Shown: positions 24,724 through 33,484 of the stretch, piece by piece
Layout: each line of letters begins with the position of its first letter
How positions within the stretch are numbered: position 1 is the stretch's first letter
Assembly (NCBI RefSeq): GCF_004023665.1
Contig: NZ_SAUF01000001.1
Span: 1,288,501-1,352,500 of the forward strand
Direction of reading: 5' to 3'
Length of the DNA stretch: 64,000 nt
DNA from: Afifella aestuarii
Lineage (GTDB): Bacteria; Pseudomonadota; Alphaproteobacteria; Rhizobiales; Afifellaceae
Notes under the pieces: model-generated
Databases searched by the model: none
The model's input: only the letters and a program-made list of their open reading frames with translations
Told to the model about the DNA's origin: nothing
Translations under genes and position numbers: made by a program

Positions 24724-25523
24724 CCTTTCGATCTGCCATCTATGCCGGCGATGTGGTGCACAGCCGGATGCGGCCCCGCCGCCACCGCTTGCACTATCGC
24801 GTGTTCTCGCTGCTCGTCGATCTCGACGAGCTCGAGAGCCTCAGCCGGCGCTTGCGTCTTTTCGGCTATAACCGCTTCTCTTTGTTCAGCTTTTACGATG
24901 CCGACCATGGCCGTGGAGAGGCCGGCGGCTTGCGCCGTTGGGTGTCGGAACGGCTCACAGAGGCGGGCATCGATGCCGAAGGCGGGCGGGTCGCGCTTCT
25001 CACCTATCCGCGGGTTCTGGGTTATGTCTTCAACCCGCTCAGCGTCTATTTCTGCTACGATGCGAAAGATCGGCTCGTTGCGATCCTGCACGAAGTGTCG
25101 AACACGTTTTCCGAAAAGCACACTTATGTGATCCCGGTGACGGGGGAGGTGCAGGAGACGATCGAGCAGGCCTGCGACAAGCTCATGTATGTGTCGCCGT
25201 TCATTCCGATGGACTGTCGCTATCACTTCCGCATCGCGCCGCCCGAGGAACGCGTTCTCGTGCGCATCGCCGAGGAGGATAGTGAGGGGCCGCTCCTCAT
25301 CGCCTCGTTCGCGGGGGAACGGCGCGCCATGAGCGACCGGGGGCTCTTCAAGGCCTTCATGTCCCATCCGCTGATGACGTGGAAAGTCACGGGTGGCATC
25401 TATTACGAGGCGCTGCGCCTGTGGTGGAAAGGCATGCCGCTCTTCCGCCACGAGAAGGCGCCGCAGCGCTACGCTTCCACGATCGTCCTGCCGCAAGCCC
25501 AAAATGGAGACAATCCGCAATGA
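24720..25523 (+). CDS. DUF1365 domain-containing protein
   Basis: This 267-residue protein shows the DUF1365 signature throughout: YAGDVVHSRMRPRRHRLHYR at the start, RVLGYVFNPLSVYFCY, ILHEVSNTFSEKHTYV, and KAFMSHPLMTWKVTGGIYYE near the end. No enzyme activity is established for the family. Genes are nearly always beside a cyclopropane-fatty-acid synthase homologue and a flavoprotein, as here, so it probably helps in the same fatty-acyl modification. It overlaps both neighbours by 4 nt (ATGA), which indicates strict coupling. Confidence 0.93.
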   Translation: MTFRSAIYAGDVVHSRMRPRRHRLHYRVFSLLVDLDELESLSRRLRLFGYNRFSLFSFYDADHGRGEAGGLRRWVSERLTEAGIDAEGGRVALLTYPRVLGYVFNPLSVYFCYDAKDRLVAILHEVSNTFSEKHTYVIPVTGEVQETIEQACDKLMYVSPFIPMDCRYHFRIAPPEERVLVRIAEEDSEGPLLIASFAGERRAMSDRGLFKAFMSHPLMTWKVTGGIYYEALRLWWKGMPLFRHEKAPQRYASTIVLPQAQNGDNPQ

Positions 25524-26737
25524 GCCACGCCGAACGCCGGTCCTCATCATGGCCGGCGCTCCCCGCCGCTCTTTGGTCGCGCCTTGCCCGCCAGATCGTC
25601 GACCGGATTGCGGTCGGCGAGCTGACACTGCATTTCCCGGACGGCAGCCAGATGACGGCCGCCGGCGCAGCCGCAGGTCCGCACGCCGTCATGCATATCC
25701 ATCGCGGCCGGTTCTTTCTGCGCCTTCTCAACTCAGGCGCGATCGGGCTTGCCGAGGGTTACATCGCCGAGGATTGGTCGTCGCCCGACCTTGAAGCGGT
25801 GCTGGAGCTCGCGCTTCTCAACGAGCCGGCCGTCGGCGATGCCGTGGCGCTCAACCGCCTGCAGGGGGCGTGGGAGCGCCTGCGCCATCTCGGCCGGGCG
25901 AACACCCGGCGCGGCAGCCGGCGCAACATCGCGGCGCATTACGATCTCGGCAACGAGTTTTACCGACGCTGGCTCGACGAGACGATGACCTATTCGGCGG
26001 CGTTATTCGCGCGCTCCGACGTGGATCTCGCCGAGGCGCAGCGGGCGAAATACCGTCGCATCATCGATATTCTGAAGCTGAAACCCGGCGAGCGGGTGCT
26101 CGAGATCGGCTGCGGCTGGGGCGGCTTTGCCGAGATCGCTGCGAAGGAGGCGGATTGTCATGTGACCGGGCTCACCCTGTCACGCGAGCAGGCGGCCTTT
26201 GCGCGCGAGCGGCTCGCCGGTGCGGGGCTCGGTGAGAAGACGGAGATCCGTCTGGAGGATTACCGCGATACGGCCGGCTCCTACGACAAGATCGTTTCCA
26301 TCGAGATGTTCGAGGCGGTGGGCGAGGCGAACTGGGCGACCTTTTTCAACGTCGTCCATCGGCGGCTGAAGGAGAACGGCCGTGCGCTCATCCAGGTGAT
26401 CACCATGGACGAGGGTCGTTTCCAGCATTACCGCAAGAATGTCGATTTCATTCAGCGCTACGTCTTTCCGGGCGGGATGCTGCCGCCGCGCTCCGCTTTC
26501 GAGAGCCATGCGCGCGAGGCGGGGTTCGAGGTCGGCGACGCCTTCTTTTTCGGGCGCGATTATGCCGAGACGCTGCGGCGCTGGGAGAAGGCGTTTCTCG
26601 CGCATTGGCCGGCGGTTTCCGAGCTCGGCTTCGACGAGCGCTTCCGCCGCCTGTGGCGCTATTATCTCACCTATTGCGCCGTCGGCTTCAAACGCGGGCG
26701 TGTCGATGTCGGCCAGTTCCTCTTGGCGCGGGGCTGA
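25520..26737 (+). CDS. Cyclopropane-fatty-acyl-phospholipid synthase family methyltransferase
   Basis: This 405-residue protein transfers a methyl or methylene group from SAM to unsaturated phospholipid acyl chains. It has an N-terminal lipid-binding part (about 1-125, GAIGLAEGYIAEDWSSPDL), then HYDLGNEFYRRWLDETMTYS and the SAM motif VLEIGCGWGGFAEIAAKEA (about 195-213). The later segments SIEMFEAVGEANW and FIQRYVFPGGMLP are conserved Cfa signatures. It may be a true Cfa or a UfaM/UfaD-like enzyme of furan fatty acid formation; sequence alone does not separate these. Its stop is 3 nt from the stop of the convergent SDR gene. Confidence 0.9.
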   Translation: MSHAERRSSSWPALPAALWSRLARQIVDRIAVGELTLHFPDGSQMTAAGAAAGPHAVMHIHRGRFFLRLLNSGAIGLAEGYIAEDWSSPDLEAVLELALLNEPAVGDAVALNRLQGAWERLRHLGRANTRRGSRRNIAAHYDLGNEFYRRWLDETMTYSAALFARSDVDLAEAQRAKYRRIIDILKLKPGERVLEIGCGWGGFAEIAAKEADCHVTGLTLSREQAAFARERLAGAGLGEKTEIRLEDYRDTAGSYDKIVSIEMFEAVGEANWATFFNVVHRRLKENGRALIQVITMDEGRFQHYRKNVDFIQRYVFPGGMLPPRSAFESHAREAGFEVGDAFFFGRDYAETLRRWEKAFLAHWPAVSELGFDERFRRLWRYYLTYCAVGFKRGRVDVGQFLLARG

Positions 26738-26740
26738 GCC

Positions 26741-27526
26741 TCATTTGGGGATCATGAACCGCGTCAAAAGGAAGAGAAGCGGGTAGGGGAGCGCGCGCAG
26801 GAATTTCATCGAGAGCGCCATCTGCCAGGGGAAGACGATCTCGAAGCGCTTCTTTTCAAGTCCTGAGACGATGGCATCGACAGCGCGATCGACCGGGATC
26901 AGGAAAGGCATCGGGAAGCTGTTCTTTTCGGTGAGCGGCGTGTCGACGAAGCCCGGATTGATGACGGTGATCGCCACGCCCTTGCGCTTCAGCTCCGGCT
27001 GGAGCGATTCCGCCAGGGCGATCAGCCCCGCTTTGGTGGCGCTATAGGCGGCCGCGGTCGGCAGGCCGACATAGCCGGCGACGGAGGCGACGATCGCGAC
27101 ATGGCCGCGTCCGCGTTCCATGAAGCGCGGCAGGAGGGGCCCGAGCCCATGGACTGCGCCCATCAGATTGACGTCGACGGTCTGGCGAAACTCGTCAGCC
27201 GAGAAATTCTCCGCCTTGCGCTGTTTGTAGGTGCCCGCGTTCAGAACGGCGAGATCGATGGGTCCGAGCGCTTCTTCGATCGCGGCGACGGCCTCGGCGG
27301 TCTTCTCCTTGTCGGTGACGTCGAGGGGGAAGGCGAGGATGTCGCCCTTCAGGCTCTCCGCCTCGGCGGCGAGGGCATCAAGCTTGTCGGCGCTGCGGGC
27401 GCTGACGGCCACCTTCCAGCCTTCGCGTGCGAGCCGCAGCGCCAGGGCCCGGCCGATGCCGGTGCTCGCACCTGTGATCCAGGCATTGCGCCTTGCATGC
27501 TGGCCTCGCGTCGATCCGATTTCCAT
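26741..27526 (-). CDS. Short-chain dehydrogenase/reductase
   Basis: A 261-residue classical SDR with the cofactor motif TGASTGIG (about 18-25), NAG (about 95-97), catalytic Ser in IVASVAGYVG and YSATK (Y-x3-K). The C-terminal region is hydrophobic (ALPYPLLFLLTRFMIPK), suggesting membrane association and a lipid substrate. SDRs of this kind occur with the flavoprotein-DUF1365-Cfa set. Here the gene lies at the end of that set but in the opposite direction. The substrate is unknown. Confidence 0.9.
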   Translation of the reverse strand: MEIGSTRGQHARRNAWITGASTGIGRALALRLAREGWKVAVSARSADKLDALAAEAESLKGDILAFPLDVTDKEKTAEAVAAIEEALGPIDLAVLNAGTYKQRKAENFSADEFRQTVDVNLMGAVHGLGPLLPRFMERGRGHVAIVASVAGYVGLPTAAAYSATKAGLIALAESLQPELKRKGVAITVINPGFVDTPLTEKNSFPMPFLIPVDRAVDAIVSGLEKKRFEIVFPWQMALSMKFLRALPYPLLFLLTRFMIPK

Positions 27527-27636
27527 GCGGTCTCCCTGTTATGCGGCCTCGCCGCGCCGCGTCAGCCTTTGAAAGTGTCGCGGCGCGGGGCAAGGGCAAT
27601 GGGAGGAGCGTGCGACGCTCCCGCACAGATTGCGGA

Positions 27637-28131
27637 TCAGAGCAGCGCTTCGACCTTTTCTTCGAGTTCGTCCTCGGTCATCGGGCCGGGCTTCCAGTCG
27701 CGGACGATGCCTTCGCGATCGACGATGACGGAGGTCGGAACGGCGATGACGCGGTAGCGCCGCGAGGTGATTTCGAGCTCGTCGGAAAGGAGCGGGAAGC
27801 TCACGCCGATGCGCCTTTGCGCGTCGTGGATGACCTTCTGGCTCTGGCCGACATTGACGGCGAGGATTTCAAAGCCGTCCTTCTTCAGGCGCTGATAGAC
27901 CTTGTCGTGCTCCGGCATTTCGCGCAGGCAGGGGCCGCATTCGGCGCGCCAGAAATTCACCAGCACGACCTTGCCGCGGTAATCGGCGAGATCGACCGGC
28001 TGGCTGTCGTCGTTGAGCGCGGCGATCGCCGGGGCTTCCTGGCCGACTTCCGCCGTCTCGTCCTTCTTGTTGCAGCCGCAAAGGGCGACGGTCGTCGACA
28101 AAGCGAGGGCGGAGAGGAGCCGGATCATCAC
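27637..28131 (-). CDS. TlpA-family thioredoxin lipoprotein
   Basis: A 164-residue periplasmic thioredoxin-like protein. The signal ends in a lipobox (TVALCGC) and the redox motif is CGPC in FWRAECGPCLREMPEH; cis-Pro is in AVPTSVIVDREG. It is the last gene of the P19-type iron operon, the place where thioredoxin-like proteins also stand in Campylobacter jejuni (Cj1664-Cj1665). It probably keeps Cys or haem/iron ligands of the system reduced. GTG 28131 overlaps the ATPase stop by 4 nt; ATG 28128 is the other choice. Confidence 0.92.
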   Translation of the reverse strand: MMIRLLSALALSTTVALCGCNKKDETAEVGQEAPAIAALNDDSQPVDLADYRGKVVLVNFWRAECGPCLREMPEHDKVYQRLKKDGFEILAVNVGQSQKVIHDAQRRIGVSFPLLSDELEITSRRYRVIAVPTSVIVDREGIVRDWKPGPMTEDELEEKVEALL

Positions 28132-28853
28132 GCCACCTCGGAGGCACGGCGGACGCGGCGGCCGTGTTCGAACCAGATGGTGCGATCGGTGCGGCGGCCG
28201 AGTTCCGGATTGTGGGTGATGAGGACGATGACGCGGCCTTCACGGTGAAGCTCGGAGAAGAGCTCCATGACGAGGTGCTCGTTCTTGGCGTCGAGATTGC
28301 CGGTCGGCTCGTCGGCGAGGATCAGGGACGGCTCGTTGATGAGCGCGCGCGCGATGCAGACGCGTTGCTGTTCGCCGCCAGACAGCTGCGAGGGCAGGTG
28401 GTGGGCGCGGTCGGCGAGGCCGACACGTTCGAGCGCCCGCGTCGCCCCCTCTGGATCCACGACCGAATGGTAGTGCTGCGCCAGCATGACGTTTTCCTGA
28501 GCGTTGAGATACGGGATCAGGTGAAACTGCTGGAAGACGAGGCCGATGCGCTCGCGCCGCATCACCGCGCGCTCCTTCTCCGTAAAGGTCGACACGTCGA
28601 TGCCGTCGAGGAGGTAGGAGCCCTCCGTCGGCGTGTCGAGGCAGGAGATGAGATTGAGGAAGGTCGTCTTGCCCGAGCCCGACGGGCCCATGACGGAGAC
28701 GAACTCGCCGGCGCGAATGGTGAGGTCGATGTGATCGAGCGCGGTGACCGTGCCGAAGCGTTTGGTCAGGCCGCGCGTCTCGATTACGGGACGGGTATGG
28801 CTTTCGGAGTTCGTCTCGAACTCCTCCAGCTCGTCGCTCGAAGCCTGGAGCAT
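28128..28853 (-). CDS. ABC transporter ATP-binding protein (MacB/LolD type), iron operon
   Basis: This 241-residue ATPase belongs with the two FtsX-like permeases upstream. Walker A is GPSGSGKTT, the signature [15 protein letters not shown], and Walker [13 protein letters not shown], the last as in the MacB/LolD subfamily. It corresponds in order to Cj1663 of the Campylobacter P19 system. MacB-type ATPases usually drive mechanical work in the periplasm rather than direct import, so its part in iron uptake is unsettled. It starts 3 nt after the permease stop. Confidence 0.93.
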   Translation of the reverse strand: MLQASSDELEEFETNSESHTRPVIETRGLTKRFGTVTALDHIDLTIRAGEFVSVMGPSGSGKTTFLNLISCLDTPTEGSYLLDGIDVSTFTEKERAVMRRERIGLVFQQFHLIPYLNAQENVMLAQHYHSVVDPEGATRALERVGLADRAHHLPSQLSGGEQQRVCIARALINEPSLILADEPTGNLDAKNEHLVMELFSELHREGRVIVLITHNPELGRRTDRTIWFEHGRRVRRASEVA

Positions 28854-28856
28854 GGT

Positions 28857-30029
28857 CTACTCTCCCTTCAGCACTTGCGCAGGAACGATGCGGATCGCTC
28901 TGCGGATCGGGACGATGGCGGCGGCAAGCGCCGCAACAAGCGAAATGGCGAGCGTTGCCGGCACCACGATGGCACGGAACGAGATCGCCGTTGAAAAGAC
29001 CGCCTGACCGAGAAGCTGGGCGAGGCCGAAGCCGATGACGAGGCCGGCGGCGACGCCGATCAGAGACAGGGTGACGGTTTCGATCAGGAACTGGCGCATG
29101 ATGGCGGAATCATCGGCGCCGAGCGCCTTCTGCAGGCCGATCTCGCGCCGCCGTTCCACGATCATCGCGGTCAGGGTGGAATTCACGCAAACGGCCGTGA
29201 TGACGAGAATGATGCCGGCGACGAAGGCCATCAGCACTTTGATCTTGTCGAGAAGCTCGCCGTCGGATTGCGACACCTGGCGGATGGGGCGGATGTCGAG
29301 GTCGGGGAAATCGGCTTCGACCGTGCTCGCCAGCCTATCGGCCTCCTCGCCCTCCGCCTGGATGCTCAGCATGGCGAGATTGATGACATTCGGCATGCCG
29401 AGGAGTTTCTGGGCGAGCGAACGGTTGACGAGGATCTGATCGTCCTCCGCCTCGCCGGTCTCCACGATGCCGCGCACGGTGAGCTCGGTCTTGAAGGAGC
29501 CGTCGTCGTTGGAGACCTCGATGGTATCGCCCGGGTGAAGGCCGAGGCTTGCGGCGAGACGTTCGCCCAGCATGCAGCGGCGCTCGTCGAAATCGACGCC
29601 GATCCAATTGCCTTCGACCTGCCAGTAGGGCGAAATCTTCTGCGCGCCGGCAAAATCGAGGCCGGCGATGACGGCTTCGCGGTCCTCGACCCGCGCGACG
29701 CCGTAAAGGAAGGGCGAGGCGCCGACGAGTCGGTCGGCCGGGAGTTCGGCGATGAGCTTGCGGTAGGTTGCTTCGCTGAACGTCTTGTCGCCCTCCGCAG
29801 AGGCCGGCGCGACGATGAAGTTCGCGCCATAGGCCCTGAGCTCGCGGCTCATCTTGGCGGAGATATCGAAATAGAGGCTCGCGAGCGCCGCGATGACGGC
29901 CGCGCCGACGGCAATCGCCGTGACGGCGGCGAGAACGCGGCTGCGGCGCACCAGAAGCGCCCGCCAGAGAAGGCGCGCGCCCATGCCGCCACGGCGGACG
30001 GTGGTGGTTGGACGGTCAGCGGCGGCCAT
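28857..30029 (-). CDS. FtsX-like ABC permease, second of the pair, iron operon
   Basis: A 390-residue MacB/FtsX-type permease: one N-terminal helix (about 33-55, VLAAVTAIAVGAAVIAALAS), a large periplasmic domain (about 60-265) and three C-terminal helices with RRREIGLQKALGADDSAI between them. It matches Cj1662/Cj1661-like permeases by order. The ATG at 30029 overlaps the upstream permease stop by 14 nt. An upstream GTG/ATG reading is possible but would deepen the overlap. Confidence 0.9.
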   Translation of the reverse strand: MAAADRPTTTVRRGGMGARLLWRALLVRRSRVLAAVTAIAVGAAVIAALASLYFDISAKMSRELRAYGANFIVAPASAEGDKTFSEATYRKLIAELPADRLVGASPFLYGVARVEDREAVIAGLDFAGAQKISPYWQVEGNWIGVDFDERRCMLGERLAASLGLHPGDTIEVSNDDGSFKTELTVRGIVETGEAEDDQILVNRSLAQKLLGMPNVINLAMLSIQAEGEEADRLASTVEADFPDLDIRPIRQVSQSDGELLDKIKVLMAFVAGIILVITAVCVNSTLTAMIVERRREIGLQKALGADDSAIMRQFLIETVTLSLIGVAAGLVIGFGLAQLLGQAVFSTAISFRAIVVPATLAISLVAALAAAIVPIRRAIRIVPAQVLKGE

Positions 30030-31308
30030 AAAGCGTCTCCACGGGAGCCAGAGCGGCAATGGTCCGCGAGGGCAGGACGGAGCCTGCGAGCGCGATCAGG
30101 ATCGAAGCGATGACGACGACGAGGACGACGACACCGGGGAAGGTGATGGTGGCACCGAAGACGGTGAGGCCGATGATCTGCGAGAGGCCGGCACCGAGGG
30201 CGGCGCCGATCAGCCCGCCGATGATGCCGATGATGACGGCCTCGCCGAGGAAGAGCGACAGGATCGCCGTCTCCGATGCGCCGAGCGCCTTCATCAGGCC
30301 GATCTCGCGGCTGCGCTCCATGACGGAGGTGTTGAGAAGCGAGGAGATGGCCATCGCCGAGGAGGCGAAGGCGGCGAGCGCCACGACCGCCATCAGGAGC
30401 TGGATTTTGCCGATCACCACGCCTTCGCTGTCGGCGACCTGCCAGATGGGGCGCGCCGAGGCGTTGGGCAGGGCCTCTTCGATCTGGTGCACGATGGCGC
30501 TCACATAGGCGCTGCAATACCAGGTGTCGTATTGCTGCGCGTCGAGCGAGGAGGGATCGCTCCGCGCCTGACGGGAGAGCGAGTTCTCCGGGATCGTTAG
30601 CGCGCTGACGCTGACCGAGCCGACCTTGCCGGAAAGGCCTGCGAGATCCTGGGCGAGAGCGAGCGGGGCGACGATGCCGCCGGCTTCTTCCTCGCTCGCC
30701 GCGACGATGCCGCTCACGGTGACGTTGCGGCTTTTGCCCTCGGCGGAGGTGAGCGTGAGCGTCGCGCCGGGCTTGAGGCCTCGCCTATCCGCGAGCGTTT
30801 CGCCGACGAGAACCTGATTGAGCGAATCCTCTTCCGGCCAGGTGCCCGTCACCTGCCAGAAGGGATGCGTGACGGTGACGCCGGTGAAGAAATTGTCGAA
30901 GCCTTCGACCGGCATCAGCTTGTGAAAATAGGTGCCGATCAGGGGCACATGGTCGTCTTCGGCGCTGCCGAGCGTGACGGGCAAAGTGAGGAAGGGAGTG
31001 AGGCCGGTGATGTTGTTGCGCCAGAAGATGTCCTTGATCTTCGGCAGGTCGGCCTCGTTCAGATAATCACGGCCGCTCAGGGGGTTGTAATTGACGCCGC
31101 CGATCGTGAGCGGGATGGAATCGCTCTTCGGCACGACCTTGATGTTGGAGCCGTAGGCCTTCATCTCGCGGGCCATCTTGTCGCCGACGTCGATCGACAG
31201 GCTGGCGAGCGCCGTCATCAGCGTGGTGGCGAGAACGATGGTGAAGATCGCCAGAAGCTTGCGGCGCCAGTCGCGGCGGAAGGATTGCTGGAGGAGGCGT
31301 GTGAACAT
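30016..31308 (-). CDS. FtsX-like ABC permease, first of the pair, iron operon
   Basis: A 430-residue permease with the same plan: helix 1 at about 17-40, a periplasmic domain to about 300 and three C-terminal helices with ERSREIGLMKALGASETAIL. It shares the N-terminal MAREMKAYGSNIKVVPKS pattern with its partner (MSRELRAYGANFIVAPAS), showing that they are paralogues that probably form a heterodimer. It starts 2 nt before the DUF2318 stop region and is coupled to it. Confidence 0.9.
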   Translation of the reverse strand: MFTRLLQQSFRRDWRRKLLAIFTIVLATTLMTALASLSIDVGDKMAREMKAYGSNIKVVPKSDSIPLTIGGVNYNPLSGRDYLNEADLPKIKDIFWRNNITGLTPFLTLPVTLGSAEDDHVPLIGTYFHKLMPVEGFDNFFTGVTVTHPFWQVTGTWPEEDSLNQVLVGETLADRRGLKPGATLTLTSAEGKSRNVTVSGIVAASEEEAGGIVAPLALAQDLAGLSGKVGSVSVSALTIPENSLSRQARSDPSSLDAQQYDTWYCSAYVSAIVHQIEEALPNASARPIWQVADSEGVVIGKIQLLMAVVALAAFASSAMAISSLLNTSVMERSREIGLMKALGASETAILSLFLGEAVIIGIIGGLIGAALGAGLSQIIGLTVFGATITFPGVVVLVVVIASILIALAGSVLPSRTIAALAPVETLYGRR

Positions 31309-31310
31309 GA

Positions 31311-32810
31311 TCAGTCCTCCGGCTGCCAGCTGACGCGGGCAGGTGCGAGCGGTTCGTGGCTGTATTTCTCGGGCGCGTCGCGGAACGCGTCGTAGGAGTC
31401 CTCGCCGGTGAAATAATAGGTCCGGCCTTCGAATTCGAAGCTGAACGGCGCGTCGGTGTTGACGAGAGTCTCGCCGGTGACGGGATCGGTCACATCGGTG
31501 GAGACGACCTCGGAGAAGAAGCGGGCGCCTTTTTCGAGCTCCAGCTGCGCGATGACGATGTCGCCGTTCGCTTCCTCATGCTTCAGCGGGATCGGATTGC
31601 AGCCGCCGGCCTTGCCGATCGAGGGCACGAAGATGCGCACGTTGCAGGCGATGCAGATGATTTCGTTGCCGCGCTGGATATAGCCTTTGTCGCCACAGAT
31701 CATGCAGGCATCGTAGACCACGCCGATGGCGACATGCTCTGCGTCAAAGCGGTTGATGAGGAAGAACCGCACGCGGTGGCCGTCGCTGGAGACGTAGGCG
31801 AAACGGTGCAGCGTGCCGTCCTTCACCTGATCGACCGGGATGCGGACGGTGCCGTCGTCGTCGACGGTGACGGGCGTCGCCTCCGAAAGGCGGGGCGGCT
31901 GCGAGGCGTAAAGGTCGTAATAGAGCATCGAGGCGACGATGAAGGTCATCGCCGCGGCCAGTCCGCGGAACCAGCGCCGCTCGCCGAGCGCAAACGCCTT
32001 CAGCTTGCGCCGCTCGGTGCGCGCCTGCCCGGCGAGGTCGTCGCTCAGCGTGGCAGGGCGTGGCGCGCGCAGAAGGAAGACGGCGCCGAGGACGAGGGCC
32101 AGGACGAGTTCGGCGTAAACGGCTGCCTCAGCGTAATAATCGGCCTTGGCGACGAGCGAGACGCGGGCCGAGGTGACCTGCAGCCAGCCGACCTGCAGAA
32201 GGCCCAGCATGACATCGCCGCCCCAGACCGCCGCCTCGATGAGGACGGCGAGAACGAGGAGGCCGAGGCCGATGAGCGGCGTGCGGCTCGCGGCGTGGCT
32301 GACGGCGGCGGCGAAGGCGCCGAGGGCGGCCGCCGCGATGGTCACGGCAAGGACGTTGAGGATGAGCTCGGTGTTGAGGACGCTCGTCGCCGTCAAGGCA
32401 TGGGTGGTGGTGTCGTCGGCGAAGACGAGCGCCGCCTGTGCCGTCAGGATCGCGACGAGAAGCGCGAAGATCGGCAGCGCGACGAAGCGCGCCGCCGAAA
32501 AGCGCAAGGCGAAGGGGGCGGAAAGAAGAGCCAGGAGGGCGGCGGCCAGACACGCGCCCTCCATGACCATCTTCGCTTCCGTCAACGCCGCCGCGCCGTC
32601 CGCCCAGAAAAAGGCGAAAGCGCCGATCGCAATTCCTGCGATCAGCGCCGGCACGGCGATGAAGGTGAGGTGACGACGCAGCCTTTCTTCTGCGGCGAGC
32701 GTCGTTCTTGCCGCTTTCAGAAGAAGGCCCGCATAAAGCGCCGCTATGAACGTGGCGGGCCCGAAGGCGCGAAACATATCGGCGAGATAAAAACTCACGT
32801 CATCCCTCAC
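31311..32810 (-). CDS. DUF2318 membrane protein of the P19/FTR1 iron system
   Basis: A 499-residue protein with about nine helices (residues 10-285) and a C-terminal DUF2318 domain. The domain has two CxxC-type clusters, CMICGDKGYIQRGNEIICIA followed by CNVRIF and a last Cys in GKAGGCNPIPL, which suggests a metal or iron-sulfur site. It corresponds to Cj1660. It may pass electrons to reduce or oxidise iron for FTR1; that is inference. The start is GTG 32810; GTG 32798 with an SD-like GAGG is an equal candidate. Confidence 0.9.
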   Translation of the reverse strand: MRDDVSFYLADMFRAFGPATFIAALYAGLLLKAARTTLAAEERLRRHLTFIAVPALIAGIAIGAFAFFWADGAAALTEAKMVMEGACLAAALLALLSAPFALRFSAARFVALPIFALLVAILTAQAALVFADDTTTHALTATSVLNTELILNVLAVTIAAAALGAFAAAVSHAASRTPLIGLGLLVLAVLIEAAVWGGDVMLGLLQVGWLQVTSARVSLVAKADYYAEAAVYAELVLALVLGAVFLLRAPRPATLSDDLAGQARTERRKLKAFALGERRWFRGLAAAMTFIVASMLYYDLYASQPPRLSEATPVTVDDDGTVRIPVDQVKDGTLHRFAYVSSDGHRVRFFLINRFDAEHVAIGVVYDACMICGDKGYIQRGNEIICIACNVRIFVPSIGKAGGCNPIPLKHEEANGDIVIAQLELEKGARFFSEVVSTDVTDPVTGETLVNTDAPFSFEFEGRTYYFTGEDSYDAFRDAPEKYSHEPLAPARVSWQPED

Positions 32811-32819
32811 TCACGCCCC

Positions 32820-32845
32820 AGGCCCCGCTTCGAAAAGCGGAGCCT
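32820..32845 (-). promoter_or_regulatory. Intercistronic hairpin with UUCG loop between P19 and DUF2318 genes
   Basis: On the minus-strand transcript, AGGCUCCGCUU pairs with AAGCGGGGCCU (one U-G pair) around the loop UUCG. It lies 24 nt after the P19 stop. It may protect the P19 message or reduce read-through into the membrane genes. Confidence 0.5.
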
Positions 32846-32869
32846 GACACGTGTCATGTCGTTGTTTGC

Positions 32870-33403
32870 TTAGTCCTTGAGAGGGACGAAGCTGAATTCG
32901 TATTCGACGTCGAGCGGCTCGAACCAGCGGCCGACGCCCGTATCCTCGTCGGTGTGGCGGCCGAAGCCCTGCCGCGACGGCGGATCGATGTGATAGCTGA
33001 GACGGTAATTGCCGGGGCCCGACATCTTGATGTTGGAGCCGTAATGCGGCCCGTCGATGGCCACCATCGGCATCAGGTTGCCGCTCGTCACCTTGCCGGT
33101 GTCGAGGTTTTCAAGCGTATAGCCGATGGTGAGGTAGGGAATCCACTCGCCGGCACCGAAACCGTTCGGGTTGCCCTGCGTGGCGTGGATGTCGGCCTCG
33201 ATATGAATGTCCGCCTGATCGGCCGGAAGGTCGATGCCGCGCGGCTCCATGTCGATCGGCGAGAGATAGACGGCCGCGATCTCCATATTGGCCATCTCTT
33301 TGGCCTCACCGGCCGGATATTCCTTGAATTCGGCATGGGCGGCGCTGGCCATGCCGGCGGAGAAAATCACCGCAGTCAATAACTTGGTACATCTTGCAAT
33401 CAT
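32870..33403 (-). CDS. P19-type periplasmic iron/copper-binding protein (Tp34 family)
   Basis: A 177-residue exported protein (signal AVIFSAGMASAAHA) of the P19/FetP/Tp34 family, which binds copper and iron as a dimer with Met and His ligands. Family patterns are EIAAVYLSPIDMEPRG, EADIHATQGNPNGFGAGEWI, HYGSNIKMSGPGNYRLSYHI and the C-terminal EPLDVEYEFSFVPL. It works with the FTR1 permease encoded upstream. The ATG at 33403 has AGGAG 8 nt upstream; the TTG at 33409 is too close to that site. Confidence 0.95.
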   Translation of the reverse strand: MIARCTKLLTAVIFSAGMASAAHAEFKEYPAGEAKEMANMEIAAVYLSPIDMEPRGIDLPADQADIHIEADIHATQGNPNGFGAGEWIPYLTIGYTLENLDTGKVTSGNLMPMVAIDGPHYGSNIKMSGPGNYRLSYHIDPPSRQGFGRHTDEDTGVGRWFEPLDVEYEFSFVPLKD

Positions 33404-33484
33404 CGCCAATTCTCCTGTCTGGCGGGTGAGAAGCTTGGTCGTTGTCAGGCGGACTTTCGTCCGGGCTCGGCGCCGCGGCGGAGG

